A stretch of DNA of 64,000 bases from Dyadobacter sp. CY345 (GTDB lineage: Bacteria > Bacteroidota > Bacteroidia > Cytophagales > Spirosomataceae): the NCBI RefSeq assembly GCF_021502725.1, contig NZ_JAKFFS010000005.1, forward strand, positions 558,001-622,000, given 5' to 3'. The position numbers were made by a program, and so were the translations under genes. Positions 25,111-34,700 of the stretch are shown in pieces (positions within the stretch are counted from its first letter, which is position 1; the number at the start of each line of letters is the position of its first letter). Under the pieces are notes generated by a model, which made no database searches, had not been told where the DNA came from, and was given only the letters and a program-made list of their open reading frames with translations.

Positions 25111-25680
25111 TTACTTATTCTCCTTGATAATTTTAAGCCCTTTCGTCCAGCGAATAAGTTCTTTAAGCATACCTTCGGCAGACTTGTAAGCACTTTCCGA
25201 AGGAAGAAAATCTCCTTCCTCATTAATAAACTGCGTAAACAATGGTAAGTTCACAGCTTCATAAACAGGAACAATTTTAAAAGTAGACAGATCCGCCTTT
25301 AAACTGTTCGCGGCTCTGGTTCCGGCTGATATGCCACCATAACTCACAATTCCAGCCGCTTTATAGCCCCATTCATGAAATAAATATTCCAAAGCATTTC
25401 TCAATGGCGCCGGATAATTGTAGTCATATTCCGCTGTTACAAAAATAAATGCGTCCGCCTCTTCAATAGAAGCACTCCATTTTTTTGTATGCTCATGTTC
25501 ATACTTCTGCATTGTTGGATGATTCGCCTCATCCATCATGGGCAACTTGATCTCACCCAGATCCAAAATTTCAACATTAAACTCCTCGTGTTTCGCAGCA
25601 ATTTCTTTAATCCAGGCTGCCACAAGCGGACCTTTTCTACCGGGGCGGACAGTTGAGGTAATAATTTTCAGATTGTACAT
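25111..25680 (-). CDS. NADPH-dependent FMN reductase-like flavoprotein
   Basis: A 189-residue flavodoxin-fold reductase. The N-terminal IITSTVRPGRKGPLVAAWI binds the FMN phosphate, FIFVTAEYDYNYPAPLRNALEYL contains the usual NADPH-dependent FMN reductase motif (normally PEYN), and GIVSYGGISAGTRAANSL follows. Relatives are azoreductase/quinone reductases. It is the last gene of a leftward set with YceI, OsmC and pirin genes; the gap to YceI is 23 bases. The set fits a response to electrophiles or oxidants. Confidence 0.92.
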   Translation of the reverse strand: MYNLKIITSTVRPGRKGPLVAAWIKEIAAKHEEFNVEILDLGEIKLPMMDEANHPTMQKYEHEHTKKWSASIEEADAFIFVTAEYDYNYPAPLRNALEYLFHEWGYKAAGIVSYGGISAGTRAANSLKADLSTFKIVPVYEAVNLPLFTQFINEEGDFLPSESAYKSAEGMLKELIRWTKGLKIIKENK

Positions 25681-25703
25681 GGTAATAAATTTTGTTATAT
25701 TAA

Positions 25704-26270
25704 TTATTGTCCAAACTCGCCATCAGCGATAATTATAACTTCTTCGCTCAACATCGGTGCTTCAAATTTTGGACCAATACCGAAATCAGAACGCTTGATC
25801 GTACCAGTCGCCCTAAAACCGGCAACCGCTTTTTTGCTCGCCGGATTGGTTACAGTTCCACGATAAATAAAATCCATAGAAACTGGTTTTGTGATACCGT
25901 GCATTGTCAAATCACCTATTAATTGATATTTGCTTTCGCTGACTTTTTTAAAACTCGTGCTTTTAAAAGTCAGTTCCGGGTTCGCAACTGCGTCAAAAAA
26001 GTCAGCTGATTTTAAGTGCTCGTTTCGTTTTTCTACGCCTGTGTTGATGGATGCGGTTTCAGCAGTTAATGTGAAAGTAGCATCACTAAAATCCGGTTTT
26101 GTAGCATTGATCGTAGCATCAAAATCTGTGAAAGCTCCTGAAACGGTTGAAATACCCAGATGCGTTATATCAAATTTCAGCTGCGAATGGGCTTTGTCAG
26201 ATTTCCAGGTTTGCGCAAAAGAAGATAATGAAGAAACGGTCAAAAGAATCAAAAATGAGATTTTTTTCAT
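25704..26270 (-). CDS. YceI family periplasmic protein
   Basis: A 188-residue exported lipocalin-like protein with a signal peptide (SFLILLTVSSLSSFAQTW). The YceI domain begins with WKSDKAHSQLKFDITHLGISTVSGAFTDFDA and contains the conserved 'LTMHGITKPVSMDF' and 'FGIGPKF' segments. YceI proteins bind long polyisoprenoids or other hydrophobic molecules in the periplasm and are induced by stress, base or osmotic change. It follows the OsmC gene by ~93 bases and precedes the FMN reductase. Confidence 0.95.
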   Translation of the reverse strand: MKKISFLILLTVSSLSSFAQTWKSDKAHSQLKFDITHLGISTVSGAFTDFDATINATKPDFSDATFTLTAETASINTGVEKRNEHLKSADFFDAVANPELTFKSTSFKKVSESKYQLIGDLTMHGITKPVSMDFIYRGTVTNPASKKAVAGFRATGTIKRSDFGIGPKFEAPMLSEEVIIIADGEFGQ

Positions 26271-26363
26271 AATGGTTTAAAGCTGAATTGAGATTAAAAA
26301 CTATAAGTTAAAAAATAAAACGTAGGATATGACCAGAGCAAGCTGGCTCATCGTAAGTAATAT

Positions 26364-26759
26364 TTAAATAAGCATCGTATCAATGGCAATGGTGTGGGTT
26401 AACGCATTGTGAATGGGACATTTATTTGCAATCGTAAGAAGCCGCTCCTTTTGCTCCTCTGATAAATCACCAACCAGTTCAATACTGCGGCTCATCTGCG
26501 AAACATTTAACTGAACATTCCTGGAAAATTCCACCGCCACATTAATTTCCGTCAGTTCAACCCATCCCTTTCGGTTTGCATACATGCGTAGTGTCCCGCA
26601 GGTACATGCTGCAAGGGCAGACGCCAGTAGTTCTTCCGGTGAAAATCCAAGACCCATTCCGCCTGCCGAAACCGGCTCGTCAGAGATAATTGAATTGGTT
26701 GCAGACTTTATTTCTGTTTTATAAAGTACTGAGCCGATACTTGCCTGAATTCTTGCCAT
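26364..26759 (-). CDS. OsmC family peroxiredoxin-like protein
   Basis: A 131-residue cytosolic protein of the OsmC/Ohr family, which reduces organic hydroperoxides through two cysteines. FSPEELLASALAACTCGTLRMYANRK contains the first Cys region and ANKCPIHNALTHTI the second. The start is translationally coupled to the pirin gene: its ATG overlaps the pirin stop as TAATG. It lies in the leftward pirin-OsmC-YceI-FMN reductase group. Confidence 0.95.
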   Translation of the reverse strand: MARIQASIGSVLYKTEIKSATNSIISDEPVSAGGMGLGFSPEELLASALAACTCGTLRMYANRKGWVELTEINVAVEFSRNVQLNVSQMSRSIELVGDLSEEQKERLLTIANKCPIHNALTHTIAIDTMLI

Positions 26760-27652
26760 TATTTTCTTTTTAAATAGTTAGGTTCCTCAGGAAGCGGCAC
26801 AAAATCAGTTTCGCCTGGTATCGGTTTAAAATTTTGAGCAAGCCAATTTTCCTTTGCCTGTTCAATCAATTCCTGACTGCTGGCAACGAAATTCCAATAA
26901 ATAAACCTGTCCTCTGCAAATGGCTCACCACCAAAAATATAAACCGTCGTATTTTCAGCCATATTAAACTCGCAAAGTTGTGTCTGTTTTGCCACCAAAA
27001 GCTGTTTCGGCAAGTAAACATTCCCGTCGGTTTCAATGCTTCCTTCCAGAATATACAAACCAGCCTCACCATATAAGTCGCCTCCAATCCTGACACTGCT
27101 AACTTCTTTACTTTTAATTTCAAGAAAATATAGCGGACTGAACACAGGAACCGGCGACTGTCTGCCCATCAGAGACCCGGCAATTAATTTAAATGCAACC
27201 GAATCGGATTCCCAATGAGGAAGTTCAGCTTCCGAAGCATGGAAAAATTCCGGCTCCATCCGTTCCAGTTCTTTCGGCAAAGCAACCCAGATCTGCAGAC
27301 CATGAAGTTCTTTGTCCGAATGACGCAAATATTCCGGTGTTCTTTCTGAATGAACAATTCCCGCCCCTGCAGTCATCCAGTTCACCTGTCCAGGTTTGAT
27401 TTCAATTTCTGTCCCAAGACTATCTTTATGCATTACGTTCCCCTCAAATAGGTAAGTAAGCGTCGAAAGCCCGATATGGGGATGCGGCGGAACATCCATA
27501 TTCTGATGGTCATTCATTTTTGCAGGCCCCATATGATCAATAAAAATAAACGGACCGACCATCCGCTTACCGGTAAAAGGCAGCAACCTTCCGACCATGA
27601 AATTTCCGATATTCCTGGGGCGCTCCTCGATAATCAGATTGATGTTTGACAT
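26759..27652 (-). CDS. Pirin family protein
   Basis: The ATG at 27652 (MSNINLIIEERPRNIGNFMVGRLLPF) fits pirins; the frame runs 35 codons further upstream but that extension overlaps the divergent AraC promoter region. The product is 297 residues, a double cupin. The metal ligands are HPH in PPHPHIGLSTLTYLFEG and HSE in GAGIVHSE. Bacterial pirins include quercetin dioxygenases and redox-sensing partners. It is the first gene of the leftward operon, and a perfect 16-bp palindrome lies 55 bases upstream of its ATG. Confidence 0.95.
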   Translation of the reverse strand: MSNINLIIEERPRNIGNFMVGRLLPFTGKRMVGPFIFIDHMGPAKMNDHQNMDVPPHPHIGLSTLTYLFEGNVMHKDSLGTEIEIKPGQVNWMTAGAGIVHSERTPEYLRHSDKELHGLQIWVALPKELERMEPEFFHASEAELPHWESDSVAFKLIAGSLMGRQSPVPVFSPLYFLEIKSKEVSSVRIGGDLYGEAGLYILEGSIETDGNVYLPKQLLVAKQTQLCEFNMAENTTVYIFGGEPFAEDRFIYWNFVASSQELIEQAKENWLAQNFKPIPGETDFVPLPEEPNYLKRK

Positions 27653-27706
27653 TTTCTCTGCTGATAAATAGCGATAGTTTACAGCGAAAAGGTAAATATT
27701 ATTATT

Positions 27707-27722
27707 GATTTTCCGGAAAATC
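27707..27722. promoter_or_regulatory. 16-bp perfect palindrome in pirin/AraC intergenic region
   Basis: GATTTTCCGGAAAATC is a perfect 16-bp palindrome centred between the divergent pirin and AraC genes. It contains TTTCCGGAAAAT, which also occurs upstream of the AKR gene at 13025-13036. Its position suits an operator controlling one or both directions. Confidence 0.5.
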
Positions 27723-27768
27723 AGAAGATAATTTAATCTTGACCGGGAAATATTCACTTTTACAGCCG

Positions 27769-28686
27769 ATGATTATTAGATTTGAAAAACACAATTCCAA
27801 ATCTGAAATGCAAACCAACATTCCACGAGTTGATATCAGCACGCTTTCTGCCTACCGCGACGACGATATTCTGATCAGTCGGTTTGCGCCTTATCTGGCT
27901 ATTCATCCTAACCTTACCTCACCTCATCGTCATAGTTTTTATCATCTGTTATTCTTTTCAGAAGGAGGCGGAAAGCATACGATCGATTTTAATCACTTCT
28001 CTGTGAAGCCTTACCAAATCTACTTTATGGTGCCTGGCCAGGTTCATTCCTGGGATTTTGAGGGGAACGTAGATGGATACGTCGTTAACTTTTCAAGCAG
28101 TTTTTTGCAGTCATTTTTACTCAAATCGGAATATATCAGTTCATTCACGTTCTTTTCCGGTGGCTCGACAGAAAGTGTTATTGACCTGCCGGAAGCTGTA
28201 CAGCAACCAATCAGATTACTTTTTGAAAAGTTAGTTATCGAATCACAGCAGCAGAATGTCTTAAAAAACGATATGCTCAGAGTTTTGCTGATACAAATTT
28301 TTATTACCGTTCAGCAAAGTTTGTCCACTGACCAACGGAACAGCACGCCGTTTCAGGCGCACCCTGTTTTGAAAAATTTCCAAAAATTAATCGAAAATAA
28401 TTATCTCGAAATCAGATTACCAGGTGAATACGCACAACTTTTACATATTACTCCAAACCACTTAAACGCCATCTGTAAAGAACATCTGGGGATTCAAGCC
28501 GGAGAGATTATTCGTGACAGGGTTGTGTTAGAAGCAAAACGGCTTTTGGTCAATCTAAGTCTGAGCATTTCTGAAATAGCTTATAAACTTAACTTCAATG
28601 ACAACTCCTATTTCACCAAATTTTTCAAAAAGGAAGTGGGTATGAGTCCGGAAGTGTTCAGAAAAAAATCATTGTCGAAAAATTAA
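27769..28686 (+). CDS. AraC family transcriptional regulator
   Basis: The ATG at 27769 gives 305 residues; a second ATG at 27808 (MQTNIPRVDIS) is equally plausible, while the TTG at 27739 is less so. Residues ~30-140 form an AraC-type cupin (HPNLTSPHRHSFYHLLFFSEGGGKHTIDF, VPGQVHSWDF), which often binds small ligands. The C-terminal double HTH contains LPGEYAQLLHITPNHLNAICKEHLG and LSISEIAYKLNFNDNSYFTKFFKKEVGMSPEVFRKK. It is divergent from the pirin operon and probably controls it. Confidence 0.93.
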   Translation: MIIRFEKHNSKSEMQTNIPRVDISTLSAYRDDDILISRFAPYLAIHPNLTSPHRHSFYHLLFFSEGGGKHTIDFNHFSVKPYQIYFMVPGQVHSWDFEGNVDGYVVNFSSSFLQSFLLKSEYISSFTFFSGGSTESVIDLPEAVQQPIRLLFEKLVIESQQQNVLKNDMLRVLLIQIFITVQQSLSTDQRNSTPFQAHPVLKNFQKLIENNYLEIRLPGEYAQLLHITPNHLNAICKEHLGIQAGEIIRDRVVLEAKRLLVNLSLSISEIAYKLNFNDNSYFTKFFKKEVGMSPEVFRKKSLSKN

Positions 28687-28723
28687 TTTTTTATTGATGT
28701 TTATAAAAAACCGGTAGGGAAAC

Positions 28724-28772
28724 AAAAAACCGCAGTCTTCCATATTTTCGTAAGAATGAAGGAAAACTGCGG
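28724..28772 (-). terminator. Terminator for the DUF983 gene
   Basis: CCGCAGTCTTCC at 28730-28741 pairs with 28761-28772 apart from one G-T type mismatch. On the minus strand it is followed by TTTTTTGTTT, giving a rho-independent terminator 32 bases after the DUF983 stop. Confidence 0.75.
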
Positions 28773-28803
28773 AGATTATTATTTGTCACTAGGCAGGATA
28801 AAA

Positions 28804-29184
28804 CTAGTGTTTATGGGTAATCGAAACATCCTGAGGAGATATAAAAATGGCCAGCCAGGATCTTCTTGCCAGACGATAGAAATACGGCGTTAGTAATATC
28901 AACACCGGGATAATACTATAAAGAAAATAATCAAGGTATTCGCCGAAGAAATTAACGAATATGAAAAAATAAATCAGCATAAAAATTACGTAAAAAGCAT
29001 AACTCATATACAGTGCACCCTGATAAAAACCTGGCTCCGGGACCAAATTCTCACCACAGTTGGGGCACTTTTTATTCATTTTATCAAATTTGAGAGTGTA
29101 AGCACTTTTGGTAATAAAAAAATCTCCCTCCGCGCAACGTGGACATTTGTTAAAAAGCACGCTGTAAATCCTGTTATGTTTCAT
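28804..29184 (-). CDS. DUF983 membrane protein with zinc-ribbon-like cysteines
   Basis: A 126-residue protein. Two CxxC pairs (NKCPRCAEG and KKCPNCGENL) form a likely zinc ribbon in the first 40 residues, followed by EPGFYQGALYMSYAF and two transmembrane helices (~57-80 and 85-105). This is the DUF983 layout found next to cytochrome oxidase genes in many bacteria; a role in haem-copper oxidase biogenesis has been suggested but not shown. Here it lies several kilobases from cydAB. Confidence 0.88.
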   Translation of the reverse strand: MKHNRIYSVLFNKCPRCAEGDFFITKSAYTLKFDKMNKKCPNCGENLVPEPGFYQGALYMSYAFYVIFMLIYFFIFVNFFGEYLDYFLYSIIPVLILLTPYFYRLARRSWLAIFISPQDVSITHKH

Positions 29185-29412
29185 GGTATGCTATAATTTA
29201 AGCCAATGAGGCTGTGTATGTTATATTTGTAATATTGCAGTCCAGAGCCATATCTCATTATTAACTCCTTTCTGAATTTTGTACTACAAATTTCATACTT
29301 AACATCCATGTATGAAATGACAGAAATAACTATTTGTGGTATTAATCAACGATCGAAAAAATTAAATAAATGAAAGACTTGCCTGCTCCGGCCAGATTTT
29401 ATGCCTTTCCGT

Positions 29413-31062
29413 TTACAAACCTTTTTTTACAAAGTTGCTACTTCTGATTATTTTCAAAAGGCCGGAATGGTAAGTGAAAGTTTTCTTTAAATTATTTTCG
29501 TCCCAGACAACATTTTCCAGTGCTATGATACTTGTTTTGGTCTTAGGAAAATAAAAGTTCATGGAGACAAATCCTGGGCAAAATCCGGTTTGTCCCAATT
29601 GCAGAATTCCGTCGTTTGTGTCTACCGTTATCCCATAGCCATATTCCACAACGCCAAAGATTGGGTGATTACGAACCGCTCCTTTCTGCTTGCTTGTCAT
29701 TAATTTATAGGTTGACCCCGACAGTAATTTTCCCTCATGCAGACATTTATTCCAGATTACCAGATCGTGCGCGGTGGAAATGAAGGATCCGGCAGCGACG
29801 TAATTCTCAAAAGTGTCTCCCTCAGGCTCAATTTGTCCTTTTTCATTTTCGGTATATCCAGGCACCAAGTTTCGATAACCTTTTATACCAGGATGAAATG
29901 TATTATACATTTTACACTTTTTAAACATACGCCTTGATTGCTCTGCAAAAGACTTTCCGCTCGTTTTCTCCGTAATTTTTGCCAGAAGATCGTAACCGAT
30001 TTGTGAATAGGCATATTGCGTCCCAGGCTCGAAAGTGAGCGGTTTGTCAAGCGAAACGATGCCGTGCATGTGTGTAAGCAGGTGATGAACAGTAACGGTG
30101 TCTGCCCAGCTTTCCGTCAAATCTGGCAGATATGTTTTGATAGGGGCATGAAGTTTCACCCGTCCTCTTTCATATTCCCTTAATACCAAAACAGCCGTAA
30201 ACTGCTTACTTATAGAGCCGATCACGAATTGATCATCAAACTTAAATGCCGTCGGTTTATCCAAGTATGGCCGGCCGTAAGTTTTTGAGAACTTGCTATT
30301 ACCATTTTCAGAAACAAAAACAATTCCATTGAAAGGCTTCTTTGTTTCAGCAGACAAGAGAGCGTCCATGGCTGCCGGCCCGTCAACTTTTACTTTCGAA
30401 ATAACTTTTCGATGCTCATGAATATCATACTTCCCCTTCGCCCATTTTGCCGCCGGATCTATCCATTCCGTCATCGCCTTGAACAAAAAGCCATGTTTTA
30501 ATCCTGTATTCAATTCTATTTCTTCGAAACGCCCTACCACATTTGAAGATTTCAATTTCATATTTTGACATGAGTGCGGACCGTCGCTTTTCTCATAGAT
30601 CGACAGAATATTCCCGCTAAAATTGATTTCAGGAATTTTGGTAACATCCTCCTCATCGCAAGAACCGATGAACACATAATTTACATCAGGATTTTTCAGT
30701 AAACTCGAAGTAAACTGCGCTATATACCCCCCTTTAGACGTCCCGATAACAGTGATCTGCGATGCCCTAGCTCCAATTTTTAACAAGCTGTCAATCTGGG
30801 TAACCACCTTTGCCGCATAATCATGTGCATCGGTATTTCGAGGACGTATCTCACTAATGACCGTTAATCCACGCCGCTTGAATGCGCTGACGATCTGGAA
30901 ATATTCAGCCTTTCCATATTCGGGATGGCTGTCGTTTAAATAATTTTCCTCAATGAATTTGTTGTGGAGAAAGAAAACATAATGCTGCGCGTGTGCAAAA
31001 TGGAAGCAGATAAATAATAAAAATGTGAAGACTAACTTTTTAAAAGTAAAGAATAATTTCAT
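29413..31062 (-). CDS. Exported fusion of alpha/beta-hydrolase and serine beta-lactamase-type domain
   Basis: A 549-residue exported protein with a signal peptide ending near HAQHY. Residues ~28-205 resemble an alpha/beta hydrolase, with a nucleophile elbow IGTSKGG (Ser109), a likely acid Asp160 and His190 in LKHGF. Residues ~225-530 are a class C beta-lactamase / penicillin-binding-type serine hydrolase: SISK (Ser283, Lys286), YSQ at 352-354 in place of YSN, and a late 'GQTG' box as the third motif. The two catalytic units are fused in one chain. The C-terminal part probably acts on D-amino-acid peptides or esters; substrates are unknown. It is transcribed alone. Confidence 0.85.
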   Translation of the reverse strand: MKLFFTFKKLVFTFLLFICFHFAHAQHYVFFLHNKFIEENYLNDSHPEYGKAEYFQIVSAFKRRGLTVISEIRPRNTDAHDYAAKVVTQIDSLLKIGARASQITVIGTSKGGYIAQFTSSLLKNPDVNYVFIGSCDEEDVTKIPEINFSGNILSIYEKSDGPHSCQNMKLKSSNVVGRFEEIELNTGLKHGFLFKAMTEWIDPAAKWAKGKYDIHEHRKVISKVKVDGPAAMDALLSAETKKPFNGIVFVSENGNSKFSKTYGRPYLDKPTAFKFDDQFVIGSISKQFTAVLVLREYERGRVKLHAPIKTYLPDLTESWADTVTVHHLLTHMHGIVSLDKPLTFEPGTQYAYSQIGYDLLAKITEKTSGKSFAEQSRRMFKKCKMYNTFHPGIKGYRNLVPGYTENEKGQIEPEGDTFENYVAAGSFISTAHDLVIWNKCLHEGKLLSGSTYKLMTSKQKGAVRNHPIFGVVEYGYGITVDTNDGILQLGQTGFCPGFVSMNFYFPKTKTSIIALENVVWDENNLKKTFTYHSGLLKIIRSSNFVKKGL

Positions 31063-31263
31063 TGGCTAAACGCTTGATTATGGGTGAACTTTAAAGTTAC
31101 TATTCCCTGAGGAATATTTCTCAAAGACCCGGCCCATCAGCATCTATTTATTTCTCAGAAACATAATGATGATTCGATTTCTCTAATTTAGTATTGCTTA
31201 ACATTGAAAAGAATAATCCCCTGCTTAAACCGCATCGTGACAAAAAAGAAGATAAGCGAGAGA

Positions 31264-31698
31264 TTATTTTTGCAAGTAAAAACGAGCAATATTAATAATT
31301 AAAATCACCTGACCGAGACAGAATACGCCAAAACTAATGAGTGACAGCTTTGATAAAAAAACCATATTCTGTCTCATTGTTTGATAATCGCCGGGAGCTG
31401 AATTTGCGATCGGGGCGCATATCAGTATCAATCCTCCAAGCACTGTCAGAAGAAAATGTATCCATCCAAACTTCTCATTCAGAGGTTGGCCGGTTCTTGA
31501 AAATACCAGGTAGACGAGCGCGAAAAAGAACAAAGCGATAGCCAGACCCGTTGCAAGAGTTTTTTTACTGATGATAAAATACGTCTCGTAAAGATTTATT
31601 TCAACGATCTTATTAAGGAAAAGTAAAGACGCCAACACGAGCAGGATTGCGCCTGCCACAAACATTACCGAAATTCCGTGCGTTTTATACAACTCCAT
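31264..31698 (-). CDS. Small four-helix membrane protein
   Basis: A 144-residue protein with four predicted transmembrane helices (about residues 10-28, 48-66, 81-101 and 114-138) and short polar loops. No family is recognised with confidence. Its start is 12 bases downstream of the large metallophosphatase/barrel gene on the same strand, so it is probably the last gene of the envelope operon. A role in assembling or regulating the upstream products is possible but not shown. Confidence 0.75.
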   Translation of the reverse strand: MELYKTHGISVMFVAGAILLVLASLLFLNKIVEINLYETYFIISKKTLATGLAIALFFFALVYLVFSRTGQPLNEKFGWIHFLLTVLGGLILICAPIANSAPGDYQTMRQNMVFLSKLSLISFGVFCLGQVILIINIARFYLQK

Positions 31699-31710
31699 AT
31701 CATCTGTTTT

Positions 31711-34700
31711 TTAGAACCAAAAACCTACCTGAAAAGCAATTCGAGGCTTTTCTTCTCTTCTTTCTTTTGGTATGAAAGCACCAACCGACAAGGTAAGAAT
31801 ATCAACCGGAGCAACCCAAACACCACCGCCATAACTGTAATGCCAGTTGTCACTCGGATCATGTTCCTGCCAAACCCGGCCATAATCGAAACTTCCAAAG
31901 AGTCCGTAAGTTAAAGGCAAAGTTGGATTGATACTACTTCCCAATCTCGCACGCAAATCGCTGGAATGCCATAAGCTGCTTTTTCCATAAAAACGCTGTG
32001 TCCGGTATCCGCGCAATCCCTGATTACCACCGATGGTTGGCATTTGAAAAAACTCAAATCCTTTGCCAAAATTCAAGCCTGTTCCGATCTGCGAAGCAAA
32101 TATGATATTCTCCTTCCTGTCCAGACTAAAATAAAACGCTAGCTGCGCCTTCAAACCTGCAAAGCTTTTATCTTCTTTTAAGTTTTTAGTATAGTTTAAA
32201 CCGGAACTAAAACGAATACCTGAATGCGGAGCGAAGATATTATCGACACTGCTGAAATTAAATAACATCTGCCCGCCACTGTAATATTTAGTCTTGAAAA
32301 TATCGTCCGGCAGCTGGTTATTATCGCTCGTAATGAAACGTCCGGCGGTGGAAGCAACATCTGAAATTTCAAATAAAGGCCCTAACGTGATGAATCCGCT
32401 GTTCCCGGCGAAATGTTTTTTTATTGCCGGATAAACATGAAACGCGCTTTGCCGCACACGGTAAAAATCAGGATTGTCCACTGGTCTTTCGGAGTTATTT
32501 CCCAGCCCTGCATAATTAAACGCATAAGATGGACCGTGATAATAGGTATCAAGGTAAAAGTCAAATTTTCTGAACACATTTAGAAAATCACCGGTATAAT
32601 TAACCCTTACCGCCTTTGTCGCAAACGAATATTTTGCCCCAAATTGCTGAGAAGAAGCATAAGGTTCTTTTTTAAACCCGTACCGGATCATACTAAAATT
32701 GGCCCCAAGTAAAAACCCGTCATCAGGATTAAATCCTATAATTGGCAATGGAATAGTAATATTATAATCACTTTCAGCACTTCGTCGGTCGTAAATATTG
32801 TAGCGGTACATGCCAGTCCGCTTATCCTTCGTTTCTTTTCCTGCATGAATTGTGTTTTTGCCAAGATCGTCGTAAACGATGGTCTTTTTTCCACCAGTTT
32901 TCACGACAGAACTATCCGTAAACACATCTTTTCCGGTCCCACCAATCACCCTGACTTTAATCCCCTTTTTCACGTCGCCGGTAATAATAAATTCGTCTTC
33001 GTCCCCATTGCCGTAAACGTTGATTATTTTTGTTACGGAATGATCGAAAATCCGCTGGTAATTCTGCTTTTTCAGCTGTCCTTTTTTCCCAATTTCTGAA
33101 ACGGTAACTTTGGTATGATTATCGTCAATACGCTCGATTTCGAAACGCTCCTCTTCCTCAGTACCAATGACATTCACCGAAGAACTTACAAAAGCATAAT
33201 GTTTCCTGGCAAGTTCCAGCAGATTGTCTCTCCTCGTTTTTATACTCTTAATGAGATAAGGCGCAGACATTTCCTTCGCATTTTCGGGCCAGTCTGCGAA
33301 AGAATTTTCGATGACTTCATCCGTCAGGTTTTTCTGGATATACTTAACCTGTTCCTCCCATTGTTCCCAGCTCAGCTCATTAATAAATGTTCTGTCAAAC
33401 AGACGCGCGCTCCATGTCGTCCATTTCATATTGGGAACTTCCGGCCCATAAACCTGTAACTGACGTAGGAATGGCATAGTCAAACGAGCCACATTTGTAA
33501 ACAAACCATCATACTTAGAAAAAGCCTGATCGCGGTCGCGCGGGATCGGTCGATAAAGATTGGAGCCATCCTCCTGCTTGATAGAGGCCCAAGTCCACTG
33601 GTCATCGTGACGGTCCCAGTCACCCACGATCAAATCAAGAAAACGGGTTTTTAGAGCCCACTTTTCATCCACTTTATATTTATTGCTTTCAAGAATATTT
33701 TCCAGCAAATCCGGGGTACTGATTATTTTGTCCGCATTGCCAAAATTTGCAGCATCTTTCCACTTCTTGCCATCAGGCCGCTCCTCAACCAAACTTAAAC
33801 TGCCACCAAAAATCGAGTTAAAAAGGCCCAATCCCGGTTGGGCGGGTACATAATAAATTTTCGGATTGGTATGATAAACCTGGATAGCATCGGCAAGTTT
33901 CGGAATTGTAAGCGGCGCAAAAGGATGTGTAGAAAGAAAATTCTCCTGCGCTAGAAACTGCGCAGCCATCATTTTATTAAACGGAAAAGGCAAAAAGCGG
34001 CTGACATCTTTGGTCATATCTCTGAGCACATATTCCTTACCATCACCAGCTTTCACGCGCAGCGAATTTGTCTGATTGCCCCCACCCTGTTTTTCAGGAA
34101 CTATCCCGCCTTTGAAAGTTGCAAAATCAAGAACCGGAAACGGATATTTTTCCATATAAAGATCGCGGTGGTGCGCTCCGAAAAGAAAATTATGAAAGCC
34201 ATTTACGGGCGTAATTTTGTTTTTCAAAACAAATTGCTGCGAACTGTCTGCATGTTGTTCATACTCCTTATACGCAATGGCCGGCTCCTCTTTCTGAGGC
34301 ACCAACTTATCTTTGATTTTCTTTTGATATACCATTTTCGCACTCTTGCCGTGCTCGTCAACTTCCCAATATTGTACCCAGGTTTCTCCGCCTTCATGAA
34401 AAGCAAGTGTACTGAATCCCAGGGCAGTTGAAGCAAATTGTGACCCTTTCCCCATACCAATCGGGCTGTTTTTAGAGCCGCTTCCGCTAACGACAAATTC
34501 CTGTCCATCATTTTCTATGAACTGCAACGCATGCTCATGACCGCTGGCAAAAATAAAATTTCCATTTTTTCTTGCTGCTGCCAGAATCCCATCACGCATA
34601 TCCTTATACAATTTATTATGCGTGTCCTGGCGAGAACCCACGGTTCCGCGAAAAAGAGCACTCAAACTTCCGATAATGGGCAACGGAACGTATAAATTGG

